NCBI GenBank assembly: GCA_965243695.1
Contig: CBDEWC010000037.1
Location: forward strand, 62,001 to 126,000
Direction of reading: 5' to 3'
DNA: 64,000 nt
DNA from: JAKVCB01 sp965243695
Lineage (GTDB): Bacteria > Planctomycetota > Planctomycetia > Pirellulales > Lacipirellulaceae
Shown: positions 17,012 to 25,314 of the stretch, piece after piece
How positions within the stretch are numbered: the first letter of the stretch is position 1
Layout: every line of letters starts with the position of its first letter
The notes under the pieces: model-generated
What the model was told of the DNA's origin: nothing
Seen by the model: the letters and a program-made list of their open reading frames with translations, nothing else
Database searches by the model: none
Program-made: the position numbers and the translations under genes

Positions 17012-18343
17012 ATGCGCAAGTTGTCTCTCATCCTGGTGTTCATTTCCGGCGGACTTGCCTCGCTCAACCCGTTGTTCTACGGCGCGGGTTTACCGGAGTC
17101 TATTCGCTATCCAGACCGGCTACTGTACATACCGGCGCTGCTCTTTGGCTTGGCAAGCTGGTGTCGTGTGCGGTCAATAGCTCGTTCATGGCCTGTGTTC
17201 GCATGCGTTGTGTTTTCATTAATCGGTGTATTTATAGTTGAAGAAACTGAGCGCGGTCGTGGACTGTTGATCTTTGCGGGTATCGCCGCCGCAGTGCCCA
17301 TTGCATCGCTAATCGTCGAACTTAAAGCAACGCGGCTGTGTGTCCAGATTTTTGTTGCAGCAAGTGTATTGAATATGTTGCTCTTGTTCTTTGCGTCTGG
17401 GGGCCTCGCGGACATCGGACGGTTCGGCTCTCTCGTTGTGAACAATATCCGCGTATCTAATCCAAACGGTTTTGCTGCACAAATGGGGTTTGCTGCCATA
17501 TTGACGATGTCTTTGATGCAACGGGGCAGGACCAATAGCCGCACTAGAAACAGTATCAAACTGAGCAATCGCGATGCTCAACTAATGCTAATATTTGCTT
17601 TCCTTGTATTGGGCATTTTGTTGTCGGCGTCTCGTGGAGCTATCACAACTTTTTTTGCCGTTTCGATAATATTCATCTCATCGACGAAAACTAAAGTCTT
17701 GCATCGCATACTTTTATGCGGTGGCCTGTCATTGGTGATGCTTCTGGTCCTCAGTACCGATAATAAAGTTGTCTCAAGGTTTCAGGATAGGGAAGGTATC
17801 GTCGCCTTGGGCGACCGTCTTCCGATTTGGCAAGAGGCCATCCGAGTCGTCCAATCAGATTCGCGTTATCTGTGGTATGGTGTCGGTACAGGTGGTGCCG
17901 AGAAGGCCCTCGCTCTGAGCAACTCCTTCGAGAATAGTACACGCGTTGGGGAGGATGGGGTATCGCGAAAAGCGACACACAACTCCTATGTCGAGTGGTT
18001 CCTCACGCACGGATTGGTAGGTGTGTTATTGGCGATTTGGCTGCTTATTGTTGTTGTGCGGGTGTCCCTGCGTTTGGATCGGGTCGATCAATCTGCTGAC
18101 AGAAAGATGTTTCTGGCGTATTGCGCTATTATTTCGATGGTCACTGCACTATATCGCGTGCCTTATGCCACGCCCCTGTGCGCGTTATCATTGGCAATGT
18201 TGTCTGGTCCTTATCTGGCGTTGTGGCCAAAACAACCAATGCAAAGTGGCACCCGTAATGAACATGCAAAACGGATCAGTGGCAGGCCTGGGGTTAGACA
18301 GTCGTTTCATCGACGTCCAGGCACCAGGGGACTTGCCAACTAA
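17012..18343 (+). CDS. O-antigen ligase/polymerase (Wzy/WaaL family)
   Basis: I place the start at ATG 17012, one base after the stop of the previous gene, giving 443 residues beginning MRKLSLILVFISGGLASL. The protein has about ten hydrophobic segments. It carries the family's NPNGFAAQMGF segment (near 150), SRGAITTFFA, and a large periplasmic loop ending in THNSYVEWFLTHG (near 325), the His-Asn region conserved in Wzy_C/WaaL proteins. It polymerises or ligates undecaprenyl-linked glycan in the periplasm. A second, TPR-bearing member lies at 27783, so this one may act as ligase and the other as polymerase, or the reverse. Confidence 0.82.
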   Translation: MRKLSLILVFISGGLASLNPLFYGAGLPESIRYPDRLLYIPALLFGLASWCRVRSIARSWPVFACVVFSLIGVFIVEETERGRGLLIFAGIAAAVPIASLIVELKATRLCVQIFVAASVLNMLLLFFASGGLADIGRFGSLVVNNIRVSNPNGFAAQMGFAAILTMSLMQRGRTNSRTRNSIKLSNRDAQLMLIFAFLVLGILLSASRGAITTFFAVSIIFISSTKTKVLHRILLCGGLSLVMLLVLSTDNKVVSRFQDREGIVALGDRLPIWQEAIRVVQSDSRYLWYGVGTGGAEKALALSNSFENSTRVGEDGVSRKATHNSYVEWFLTHGLVGVLLAIWLLIVVVRVSLRLDRVDQSADRKMFLAYCAIISMVTALYRVPYATPLCALSLAMLSGPYLALWPKQPMQSGTRNEHAKRISGRPGVRQSFHRRPGTRGLAN

Positions 18344-18411
18344 CATGCTCGCGAGTTGAGTCAGCGGGCTGCTGTGAAACAAAGAAAATAAAAGGATGTT
18401 TCCTGCCCGAC

Positions 18412-19587
18412 TCAGCCCGCACGTCGTCTACGGTTTGGTTGCGCACACCGAGCAACGATACTGGCCACACGGTCCAGGTCGTGGCTGAGCAGGTTCGACC
18501 CGCTTGGCAAGCACAAACCTCTTTGGAAAAGTTCCTCGGAGACGGAACCGCCTCTCACGCGACAATCGGCGTTAACCGGTTGCAAGTGCATGGGTTTCCA
18601 AACGGGACGTGCCTCGATATTCTCCGCTTCCAAAGCAACTCTTGCACTTTCCGAGTCGCATCCGAATAGAACAGGGTCAATTAGCAGGCAAGTAAGCCAG
18701 CGTGTTGAATGACTGTGGCTCGACTCCGGCATAAACTCGACGCCGGGCAATACCCCCAGATTATCCTGGTAGTACTGGAAGTTTGCCCGCCTCTTCTGGA
18801 CGCGATCGTCGAGTGCCCTGAGTTGTCCACGTCCGATGGCTGCCAGCAGATTGCTGAGGCGATAGTTGAAACCGATTTCTTTATGTTCGTAGTGCGGTGC
18901 AGGTAGCCGGGCTTGTGTTGCCAGGTGTCGTACTTTATCGGCCCATTGCAGGTTTTGTGTGACTAGCATGCCGCCGCCGCTGGTGGTGATGATCTTGTTT
19001 CCATTGAAGGAAAAGCACCCGATGTCTGCCAGCGTTCCGGCGGATTGTCCTTGGTACTCTGCTCCTAAGGACTCCGCTGCATCTTCGATCAAAGGCACCT
19101 GATATTCTTTACACAGCCTTGCGATAAGCTGATAGTCAGCACATTGTCCGAATACGTCTACGGCGATCACGGCAGTTGGCAGTTTGCCGTGTTGGGCGGC
19201 GTATCGTAATTCATCTTCCAATAAGTTGGGATCCATATTCCAACTGGTACGTTCGCTGTCTACGAACACAGGTTTTGCACCGCAGTAGCGAATCGCGTTG
19301 GCAGTGGCAACAAAAGTTAAGGATGAAGTTATGACTTCGTCGCCCGGCTTGACTCCCACGGCTAGCAGTGCAAGGTGCAACGCTGCAGTTCCACTCGACA
19401 AAGCAACGGCGTGAGTTACATTGAGTTTGTTTGCGAACTCTTGTTCGAATGCATCCAGGTGTGGTCCCAACGGGGCAATCCAGTTGGAGTGGTAAGCATC
19501 TGCGAGAAATTCATAGCATTCATCCGACATGTGCGGAGGAGATAGATAAATTCGGCCCCGATCACAGGGGCGATGGCGAACTGACAT
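18412..19587 (-). CDS. DegT/DnrJ/EryC1 aminotransferase (PglE-like)
   Basis: A 391-residue PLP-dependent sugar aminotransferase. Features are SSGTAALHLAL (64-74), the Asp of PLIEDAAESLG (165-175) and the Schiff-base lysine K198 in FSFNGNKIITTSGGG. The opening RIYLSPPHM and SNWIAPLGPHLDAFE fit the PglE/LegC branch, which converts a UDP-4-keto-6-deoxy sugar to the 4-amino sugar. It is the last gene of block B, after a PglD/NeuD acetyltransferase and a PglC-like transferase. With the 4,6-dehydratase at 30538 it completes a UDP-bacillosamine-type route. Exact sugar stereochemistry is inferred. Confidence 0.85.
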   Translation of the reverse strand: MSVRHRPCDRGRIYLSPPHMSDECYEFLADAYHSNWIAPLGPHLDAFEQEFANKLNVTHAVALSSGTAALHLALLAVGVKPGDEVITSSLTFVATANAIRYCGAKPVFVDSERTSWNMDPNLLEDELRYAAQHGKLPTAVIAVDVFGQCADYQLIARLCKEYQVPLIEDAAESLGAEYQGQSAGTLADIGCFSFNGNKIITTSGGGMLVTQNLQWADKVRHLATQARLPAPHYEHKEIGFNYRLSNLLAAIGRGQLRALDDRVQKRRANFQYYQDNLGVLPGVEFMPESSHSHSTRWLTCLLIDPVLFGCDSESARVALEAENIEARPVWKPMHLQPVNADCRVRGGSVSEELFQRGLCLPSGSNLLSHDLDRVASIVARCAQPNRRRRAG

Positions 19588-19678
19588 AATTAATTTAAGT
19601 CCCGGGAAAATTGATAGAAGTTCAGTTCAAGCTGTTTCACAATCATTGCTGAGGATAAACTCTCGCTTCATAGAATCG

Positions 19679-20305
19679 CTACTTCATGTTTAAGGCTTGA
19701 GCAGGAACGCCAAAGGCTGTTACATGTTTGTCCAGATTTTTTGTCACAACTGCACCCGCGCCGACTACTGCACCATCTCCCACTAGTATGCCAGGTAAGA
19801 CGGAGGCTCCTATTCCAACCAGCGATCCTTCGCCGAGTTGAGCCCCGCCAGCGAGACAGGAGTTGCAACTTGCATGGGCACCTCTCGCGATTCGACAGTC
19901 ATGTTCCACTGTCGCGTTGTCGTTGATAATTGCGTGGTCGCAAACCGTTGCGTGAGTTTGAATCACGGCACCTGCCAGGATTAGTACTCCTGTGCCGATT
20001 TGGGCGTAGCAATCAACAATAGCGCCAGGATGAACAATCGAGACCCAATCCAAAGCAAATTGTGATGCTAGTCTCAGTCGTGTGCGATTGTCTCCGATTG
20101 CGATTAATGTAGGCAAACTTTCCATTTGAAGGATGGAGGAGATGTTACCCACCACCGGCGCGCCGAAAAGAGTGGTTCCGTGTTTCTCGCTCGCGTCGTC
20201 AAACACAGCAACGACCTCAATACCACACAGCTGAGCTGCCCGAATGGCAACCTTGCCATGGCCCCCGGCCCCGATGATGTAAATTTGTTTAGGCTGCGCG
20301 ATCAA
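19679..20305 (-). CDS. Sugar N/O-acetyltransferase, NeuD/PglD family
   Basis: The N-terminal Rossmann-like part begins QIYIIGAGGHGKVAIRAAQ, the NeuD/PglD signature, and is followed by a left-handed beta-helix of hexapeptide repeats ending in GAGAVVTKNLDKHVTAFGVPA. The catalytic His is present in ATVEHDC. The frame extends upstream to 20488, but I choose the TTG at 20305 because AGGGAG stands six bases before it and the upstream part lies inside the previous gene. This gives 208 residues and a 17-nt overlap. PglD acetylates the C4 amino group of UDP-4-amino-sugar with acetyl-CoA, matching its place between PglC- and PglE-like genes. Confidence 0.83.
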   Translation of the reverse strand: MIAQPKQIYIIGAGGHGKVAIRAAQLCGIEVVAVFDDASEKHGTTLFGAPVVGNISSILQMESLPTLIAIGDNRTRLRLASQFALDWVSIVHPGAIVDCYAQIGTGVLILAGAVIQTHATVCDHAIINDNATVEHDCRIARGAHASCNSCLAGGAQLGEGSLVGIGASVLPGILVGDGAVVGAGAVVTKNLDKHVTAFGVPAQALNMK

Positions 20306-20936
20306 TTTCGACTCCCTGAGAGGTCGATCCGGTAAAGGGCGGCATCGTCGCATGGCTGTCGGCGGAAACGCCTTCTCGCTGAAGCACTTTTGCGATAGTG
20401 GATAACAGAATCTGGAAATCGAGCCAGAAGGAACAATGGTCGACATACCAGACGTCGTGATGAAACTTGTCCTCCCACGAGAGGGCATTTCTTCCGTGAA
20501 TCTGTGCCCAGCCTGTGATGCCGGGTTTGATCTCGTGGCGACGCGCCTGCTCCTCAGAATAGAGAGTTAGATATTCGGGTAGCAATGGTCGAGGTCCCAC
20601 AAGACTCATCTCGCCTCGCAGTACGTTCCACAGTGATGGTAGCTCGTCTAAACTGCATGCGCGCAGTACTCGACCGAAATTGTTCATGCGCCGTTCATCC
20701 GGTAGAATGCTTCCCTCTTGATTGCATGGAGCGGCCATTGTCCGGAATTTGCGAATAGTAAACGGCCTTCCATGAATGCCGATTCTACGTTGTGAGTAGA
20801 GCACAGGTCTACCCATCGTTATGTAGACTAGAGCAGTAAGTCCGATCAGGAGAGGAAACAAGAATAGCATTCCGAGAGCTGCTGCAATAACATCGATCAT
20901 CCGTTTCAAGAAGGGGCTGTAAAGGTTGCGGCGCAT
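20289..20936 (-). CDS. PglC-like monotopic phosphoglycosyl transferase
   Basis: A 215-residue bacterial sugar transferase with one N-terminal hydrophobic re-entrant helix (residues about 12-40). It carries the QRRIGIHGRPFTIRKFRTM block and the catalytic Asp-Glu dyad D97-E98 in CSLDELPSLWNVL, followed by GEMSLVGPRPLLPEY. The C-terminal region QIHGRNALSWEDKF and DVWYVDH is of the short PglC kind, without the extra domains of WbaP. Such enzymes transfer phospho-sugar from UDP-diNAc-bacillosamine or a relative to undecaprenyl phosphate, starting the repeat unit. Its place beside PglD- and PglE-like genes supports an amino-deoxy sugar donor. Confidence 0.88.
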   Translation of the reverse strand: MRRNLYSPFLKRMIDVIAAALGMLFLFPLLIGLTALVYITMGRPVLYSQRRIGIHGRPFTIRKFRTMAAPCNQEGSILPDERRMNNFGRVLRACSLDELPSLWNVLRGEMSLVGPRPLLPEYLTLYSEEQARRHEIKPGITGWAQIHGRNALSWEDKFHHDVWYVDHCSFWLDFQILLSTIAKVLQREGVSADSHATMPPFTGSTSQGVEIDRAA

Positions 20937-20974
20937 GGTATTGCTTCTTATCTCAATCAGGTTGTGGCAAGGGA

Positions 20975-22186
20975 TTACGCCACTTCCTGCTTTGCTTGCT
21001 GAGTAAGTGTGGGATTAAGTGTCGGGAGAGTTGTCTCGGGTGAAATATCCCGGTTTAGAATCGTTTCGTAGATGGTGCTTATCGATTCAGAAGTTTTCCT
21101 TGCACTAAACATTTGCTGGCATAGTTTCCTGCCAGCCAATGCCAGTCGCACAGACTTAGTCGGCTCTGAAAGAGCTTCGTGAATAACTTGTGCTAGAATC
21201 CTGGGGTTCTTGGGTGGTGTCAGCCATCCGGTCTTATCTGGTATTACGACGTCTGGAAATCCACCGACCTGCGTGGCGATTGTGGGCACTGCCGACGAAA
21301 GCGATTCGATTGCTCCTCCGAGGTTTTCAGAGTGCGAGGGATGAACCACAAGTTGGAAGTCTTGATAGAGATCCGGTATGTCCGTTCTTGTTCCGAGAAA
21401 AGATACACGGTCTCCAAGTCGCTTTTTGGCGTACCGTTGAATCCAGTTTTCGTAGGCGGCTGAATTATTCCACGGGCCGCCCGCAAACACGAGTTGAAAG
21501 TCCTGCCCTTGGTTGCGTAGAAAGGCCATTGCATCGATCAGGTCTTCGTGCCCTTTGATCCCTCGACGATGACCTAGATACCACTTGGGAGCGTAAATGT
21601 AAGCTACCATACCAACGATCGGAGTTTGCGGATCGATATTCAATTCCGAGCGCAGTTTACCAGGTGTTCCACTGTCGAAATGGTCGAGGTCGATTCCATA
21701 GTACGAAAGAGAAACTCGGGAGCGAGGAGCGCCAAGCGAACGATAGCAGTCTTGAGTCCATTGACAGGAAGCGATCCAGTGGTCGGCTTCCGAAGCGCTG
21801 TTGAACTCGACCATCCTGGTCAGGGGTTGTTCCAAATGAAGAGGTCCTGGAACTTGGAAGATGCGTTTTGGCGATGGCCTCCCTGCCAGCGCGAGTCTCA
21901 TCGTGAGCGTGGTACCCACGAAATGACTGTGTAAAAGATCTGGTGAAACTTCGTCGACAAGTCTTCTTAGCCCCCGCAATCTATTTGGCAGTAACCAGGG
22001 ATGGCGAGTGGGAAAGTCGCAGAGGAACGGATGCGTTTGTACGCCTGCCTGCTCGTATCGCTCGTACAGGGTTCCACCCGGTGGTAGAGCGACATGTACG
22101 TTGATTCCAAGTCGGACCAGTTCGCGCATCTGGCGTAAGGCCCATGTGGCTCCGGTTGAGGTCTTTAGTAGGTGCAAAACTCTCAA
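20975..22186 (-). CDS. GT4 family glycosyltransferase
   Basis: A 403-residue GT-B glycosyltransferase. N-terminal LRVLHLLKTSTGATWALRQM and SHFVGTTLTMRLAL lie in the acceptor domain; IVGMVAYIYAPKW, FLGTRTDIPDLYQDF and HPSHSENLGGAIESLSS form the donor site. I choose the TTG at 22186: GGAGG lies eight bases upstream, and the TTG overlaps the preceding stop as TTGA (stop 22183-22185). The longer TTG at 22207 is less likely. It is tightly coupled to the upstream GT gene and should add a sugar to the repeat unit. Confidence 0.84.
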   Translation of the reverse strand: MRVLHLLKTSTGATWALRQMRELVRLGINVHVALPPGGTLYERYEQAGVQTHPFLCDFPTRHPWLLPNRLRGLRRLVDEVSPDLLHSHFVGTTLTMRLALAGRPSPKRIFQVPGPLHLEQPLTRMVEFNSASEADHWIASCQWTQDCYRSLGAPRSRVSLSYYGIDLDHFDSGTPGKLRSELNIDPQTPIVGMVAYIYAPKWYLGHRRGIKGHEDLIDAMAFLRNQGQDFQLVFAGGPWNNSAAYENWIQRYAKKRLGDRVSFLGTRTDIPDLYQDFQLVVHPSHSENLGGAIESLSSAVPTIATQVGGFPDVVIPDKTGWLTPPKNPRILAQVIHEALSEPTKSVRLALAGRKLCQQMFSARKTSESISTIYETILNRDISPETTLPTLNPTLTQQAKQEVA

Positions 22187-23382
22187 GCTGCTGTCCTCCG
22201 CGTCCAAGCGATGGTTTCTTGCAATAGGTTGCGATAGAAATCGATGCGACGCGTACGCAAGCGATCGGCACGGTAGTCTTGAACTCGCCGCAGATTCTCT
22301 CGCGACATGGTGCTCAGCAGCACGGGGTTGGTGCTGACCTGGTGGATTTTTTCTGTGAGCGAATTGCGACAGCCGGGTGTCACCAAATAGTCGTCGGATA
22401 ACAGTTCAGAGAACCCGCCAGCGGTAGAGCCCAAGCATGGCAGCCCTCTGGCCATGGCTTCGATCATTGCCCTGGGTAGTCCTTCTGTTTTCGAGGGAAG
22501 GACGAACAAGTCGCTGGCGTCCAGCCTCTGCCACACGGCTGAACCGCCGGGCAGTTGTCCCTGAAAGGCAACGCGGTCTTCGATCTGAAGTCCTCGGACT
22601 TGTTGTTCCAGCTGATTTCGATAGACACCTTCGCCAATAATTTCCAGCTGCAGATCGAGTCCTTGAGATAGGCATCTGGAAAAGGAGTCGATCAGGATTT
22701 CTGGGGCTTTGTATAACTGCGAGAGACTTGCCACAGTGACCAACTTCAGCGTTTTGTTTTCAAACTGGTGTGGTTGTCTTGGTTGATTTGCGAATGCGAT
22801 ATCGGGAAGATCGAGGCTGGAATAGTGAGTTGTAAATGCTGACGCGGGAGCCTGATAGCGAGACTGAAGGTGCGACTTGGTGACATAAGCAACAGCCGTT
22901 GCACTTCGGCATTGCAAAATTTGGTTGCGAAAGAACCAATAGCGAAACAATGGTCGCAGAGGATGCGATATTCCCGCAGGAGCGAAGACGTCATGTGGGT
23001 CGCCGACAACTTCCACCCCGTAGGGATGGTTGGCCTTTTGCAGGACAGGCATGATCAAGTTGGCTAATGTCGAAGGTATGCGTAAGAGAACTGCGTCCGT
23101 TCCGCGATAGGAGGCTTTTAAGATTGACCGTACTTGTGGCAATTGTCGCAAGAGATGTGTCGGTCCCCGGTAGTAGGGTACCTCGGCAAATTGAATTCGC
23201 GGATCTGCGATCGATTGTCCACCAGCGGGCGGCGCCGTCGTCTTATGGACTCTTGCTGTGACTAACAGCTTGTCGAAGACGTCTAGATAACGTTTCCAAA
23301 ACGACTCGCCAGCACCTGCCGACCAGTAAACACCGTCGGGAGTTTTTAAAAACACCTGTTCAGAAACGACCGAAACTCGCAC
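22183..23382 (-). CDS. GT4 family glycosyltransferase
   Basis: A 399-residue GT-B enzyme starting at GTG 23382, supported by AAGGAAG six to eight bases upstream. It contains VTVASLSQLYKAPEILID (start of the donor domain), FQGQLPGGSAVWQRLDASD, and FVLPSKTEGLPRAMIEAMARGLP with the donor-binding EGLPRAMIEA core. It is the first gene of the minus-strand block B, and its stop overlaps the TTG start of the next GT. Together the two GTs probably extend the bacillosamine-type first sugar. Confidence 0.85.
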   Translation of the reverse strand: MRVSVVSEQVFLKTPDGVYWSAGAGESFWKRYLDVFDKLLVTARVHKTTAPPAGGQSIADPRIQFAEVPYYRGPTHLLRQLPQVRSILKASYRGTDAVLLRIPSTLANLIMPVLQKANHPYGVEVVGDPHDVFAPAGISHPLRPLFRYWFFRNQILQCRSATAVAYVTKSHLQSRYQAPASAFTTHYSSLDLPDIAFANQPRQPHQFENKTLKLVTVASLSQLYKAPEILIDSFSRCLSQGLDLQLEIIGEGVYRNQLEQQVRGLQIEDRVAFQGQLPGGSAVWQRLDASDLFVLPSKTEGLPRAMIEAMARGLPCLGSTAGGFSELLSDDYLVTPGCRNSLTEKIHQVSTNPVLLSTMSRENLRRVQDYRADRLRTRRIDFYRNLLQETIAWTRRTAA

Positions 23383-24053
23383 GTGAACTTCCTTGTTATC
23401 GACGTAAAGCAGGAGGCTCCGTCTTCAGGATATGAACCTGCCAGCCTGACGCGATTTTTCTATTGATTATTCAGTTGGCGATTGCATTGCTTTGAATGCT
23501 AAGAAATGGGTCAGCCACAGATGCGGTGTTTGCGGCTCTTGGCGCTGCACCGTGATACCAAAATGCGAACTATTGAGCTACACCGTGTTTAGAACCAACG
23601 AACAGTAAGCTTTAGCAAAGGATAAATAAATGTCCCGTGATAGCACCGCAGTTGTGGTGCCTTACCGGAAATTCCAGCAGAGGGCCCACGCAGAGTGCTG
23701 GCATTGCTCGTGGCGGCGATGGGTATGCTGGCGCTGAGTATGCGGTTAATCGATGCAATGAGGTCTAGCAGCGTGCACTGCTGGCCGCATGCCACGTTGA
23801 ATGCTCCTATTGAGGCGTTGGTCGCTTCTGAGGCTGTGCCTGTATGGCAACGCATACGAGCGGTCACTGACCTTGCGTCGGTATAAGAGAAAATGTATTT
23901 ATCCGGATGCGTGCGGAGATCCCGTGTAACTACCCGCCCGTTGGGAAATGGAAGTTTGCTTCCGGACCATGTCTTAAACTTACCCGCACTACCCGCATTT
24001 GTTTCCCATCGCCCAGTCTGTTGTGCGTCGGAGACAGCCAACCCCCAGAAACA
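23383..24053. promoter_or_regulatory. Divergent control region between blocks B and C, with an epimerase remnant
   Basis: This 671-nt gap separates the leftward GT operon from the rightward wza-wzc-wzy-wbpM block, so promoters for both should lie here. I could not single out a convincing -10/-35 pair. The part from 23589 to about 23900 is a pseudogene, listed separately. Confidence 0.4.
23589..23900 (-). pseudogene. C-terminal remnant of a UDP-sugar 4-epimerase (SDR)
   Basis: The minus frame contains FNVACGQQCTLLDLIASINRIL followed, after about 35 residues, by the terminal LLKLTVRWF and a stop. This matches the C-terminal third of WbpP/GalE-like epimerases (FNVACG..TSLLDLIxxIN, then EGLKxTVxWF). 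The preceding FSYTDARSV corresponds to the degraded FTYVDDVV strand. No NAD-binding domain or catalytic YxxxK is present in this frame or the neighbouring ones. It is a fragment, probably of a lost gene of the same locus. Confidence 0.6.
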
Positions 24054-25229
24054 ATGGCCTGGCCTCTTTTACTTGTGTGTACGACCACCCGCACCGGATC
24101 ACTGGTGCGGGTAGTCTTGGTATGGTCGTTTGTGATTGGTTTTGTGGGTTGCCAGTCAACAACTTACCAGGCGTCCAAGATGCCCGACGAGTTTCGCTGT
24201 CCACCGGTAAAGGATACCGATGCCATAAGCCTGGGTAGCGTGTCACGAGGTGATTCCAATAGTTCACAAATTGGACCGGGAGACCTGCTGGAAATCACCA
24301 TTGCCACCGGCCGTGAGGGCGAAAAACCTCACCCGTTAAAAACTCGCGTAACAAACGACGGTACCGTGTTGCTGCCATTGGTTGGCTCGCTGCCTGTGGC
24401 CGGTTTGGAGCCGGATGAAGTCGGCTCTAATATTGAGTCGCTTGCTGTTAATCAGGGTATCTACCGGCAGCCTCAGGTTGTGGTGGAAGTGAAAACCAAA
24501 GCGGTCAACCGGATTACTGTTCTTGGAAAAGTCAGTGAGCCTGGTGTACACGAGGTTAACCGCGGTTCCAGCGATCTGCTTTCGGCAATTGCTACCGCGG
24601 GGGGGTTGACTGAGGAGGCGAGCACGGTTGTCGATATTCGCAAGTCCGGCCAACCAGATGTGAAACCAGGGCCCCCTTTCGATGAGGCAGCAGGTGGTGT
24701 GCAGCTAACGGCCTACGACGGTGTTCCAGTATCGCCTGCCATGCGTCGCCGTTCGGCGACGGCAAAAGCTGCTAATGCTCCCGTCAGTCCGCAGTCGATT
24801 CGAGTCGATTTGACCGATTCGGACCAGACCGAAGCTGCCGATTTGAAACTACGTGACGGCGACGTGGTGCACGTGCTCCCGCAGCCAGAGCGGGTCGTGT
24901 ATGTGGGGGGGCTCGTGAAAAAACCAGGGCAATTTGAGATTCCTCGCAATCAGGATATTCACCTGATTCAAGCCATTCAAATGGCGGGAGATATCAGCTC
25001 GCCAATCGCTGACAAAGTTCTGGTCATCCGTCGCATTGAAGACCGACCAGAGCCACTTGTTATTCGTGCCAGTATTTCAAAAGCAAAGCATGACGGCCGA
25101 GAAAATTTCCGCCTTGCATCTGGAGATGTAATCACGGTTGAACAAACAGCGTCGACTATAGTTGTGGACACGATGATGAATTTCCTTCGTGTGTCAGTCG
25201 GCCTTGCTGGCCGTGCGACCATGTTTTAA
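24054..25229 (+). CDS. wza: Polysaccharide export outer-membrane lipoprotein (Wza/SLBB family)
   Basis: From ATG 24054 the product has 391 residues, with a hydrophobic leader ending in the lipobox IGFVGC-Q. The Poly_export domain begins at IGPGDLLEITIATGREG, and two SLBB-type domains follow: VLGKVSEPGVHEVNRG with SDLLSAIATAGGL, then YVGGLVKKPGQFEIPRN with IHLIQAIQMAGG. Wza forms the outer-membrane channel for capsule or exopolysaccharide and works with the Wzc-type kinase encoded next (85-nt gap). The frame runs further upstream to 23907, but only the 24054 start, or a GTG just after it, puts the lipobox at a normal distance. Confidence 0.88.
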   Translation: MAWPLLLVCTTTRTGSLVRVVLVWSFVIGFVGCQSTTYQASKMPDEFRCPPVKDTDAISLGSVSRGDSNSSQIGPGDLLEITIATGREGEKPHPLKTRVTNDGTVLLPLVGSLPVAGLEPDEVGSNIESLAVNQGIYRQPQVVVEVKTKAVNRITVLGKVSEPGVHEVNRGSSDLLSAIATAGGLTEEASTVVDIRKSGQPDVKPGPPFDEAAGGVQLTAYDGVPVSPAMRRRSATAKAANAPVSPQSIRVDLTDSDQTEAADLKLRDGDVVHVLPQPERVVYVGGLVKKPGQFEIPRNQDIHLIQAIQMAGDISSPIADKVLVIRRIEDRPEPLVIRASISKAKHDGRENFRLASGDVITVEQTASTIVVDTMMNFLRVSVGLAGRATMF

Positions 25230-25314
25230 CGGTGGTTTTGCTTCACTCAGGGTTTAAAGATTGCCCCATGGCCCAGTTGCTCCTGGCAGCCCTTAATTGT
25301 TAGTCAGATACCGC

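Noticed and set aside
23695..23886. Small plus-strand frame before wza
   Set aside because: It lies antisense to the epimerase remnant and has no recognisable features.
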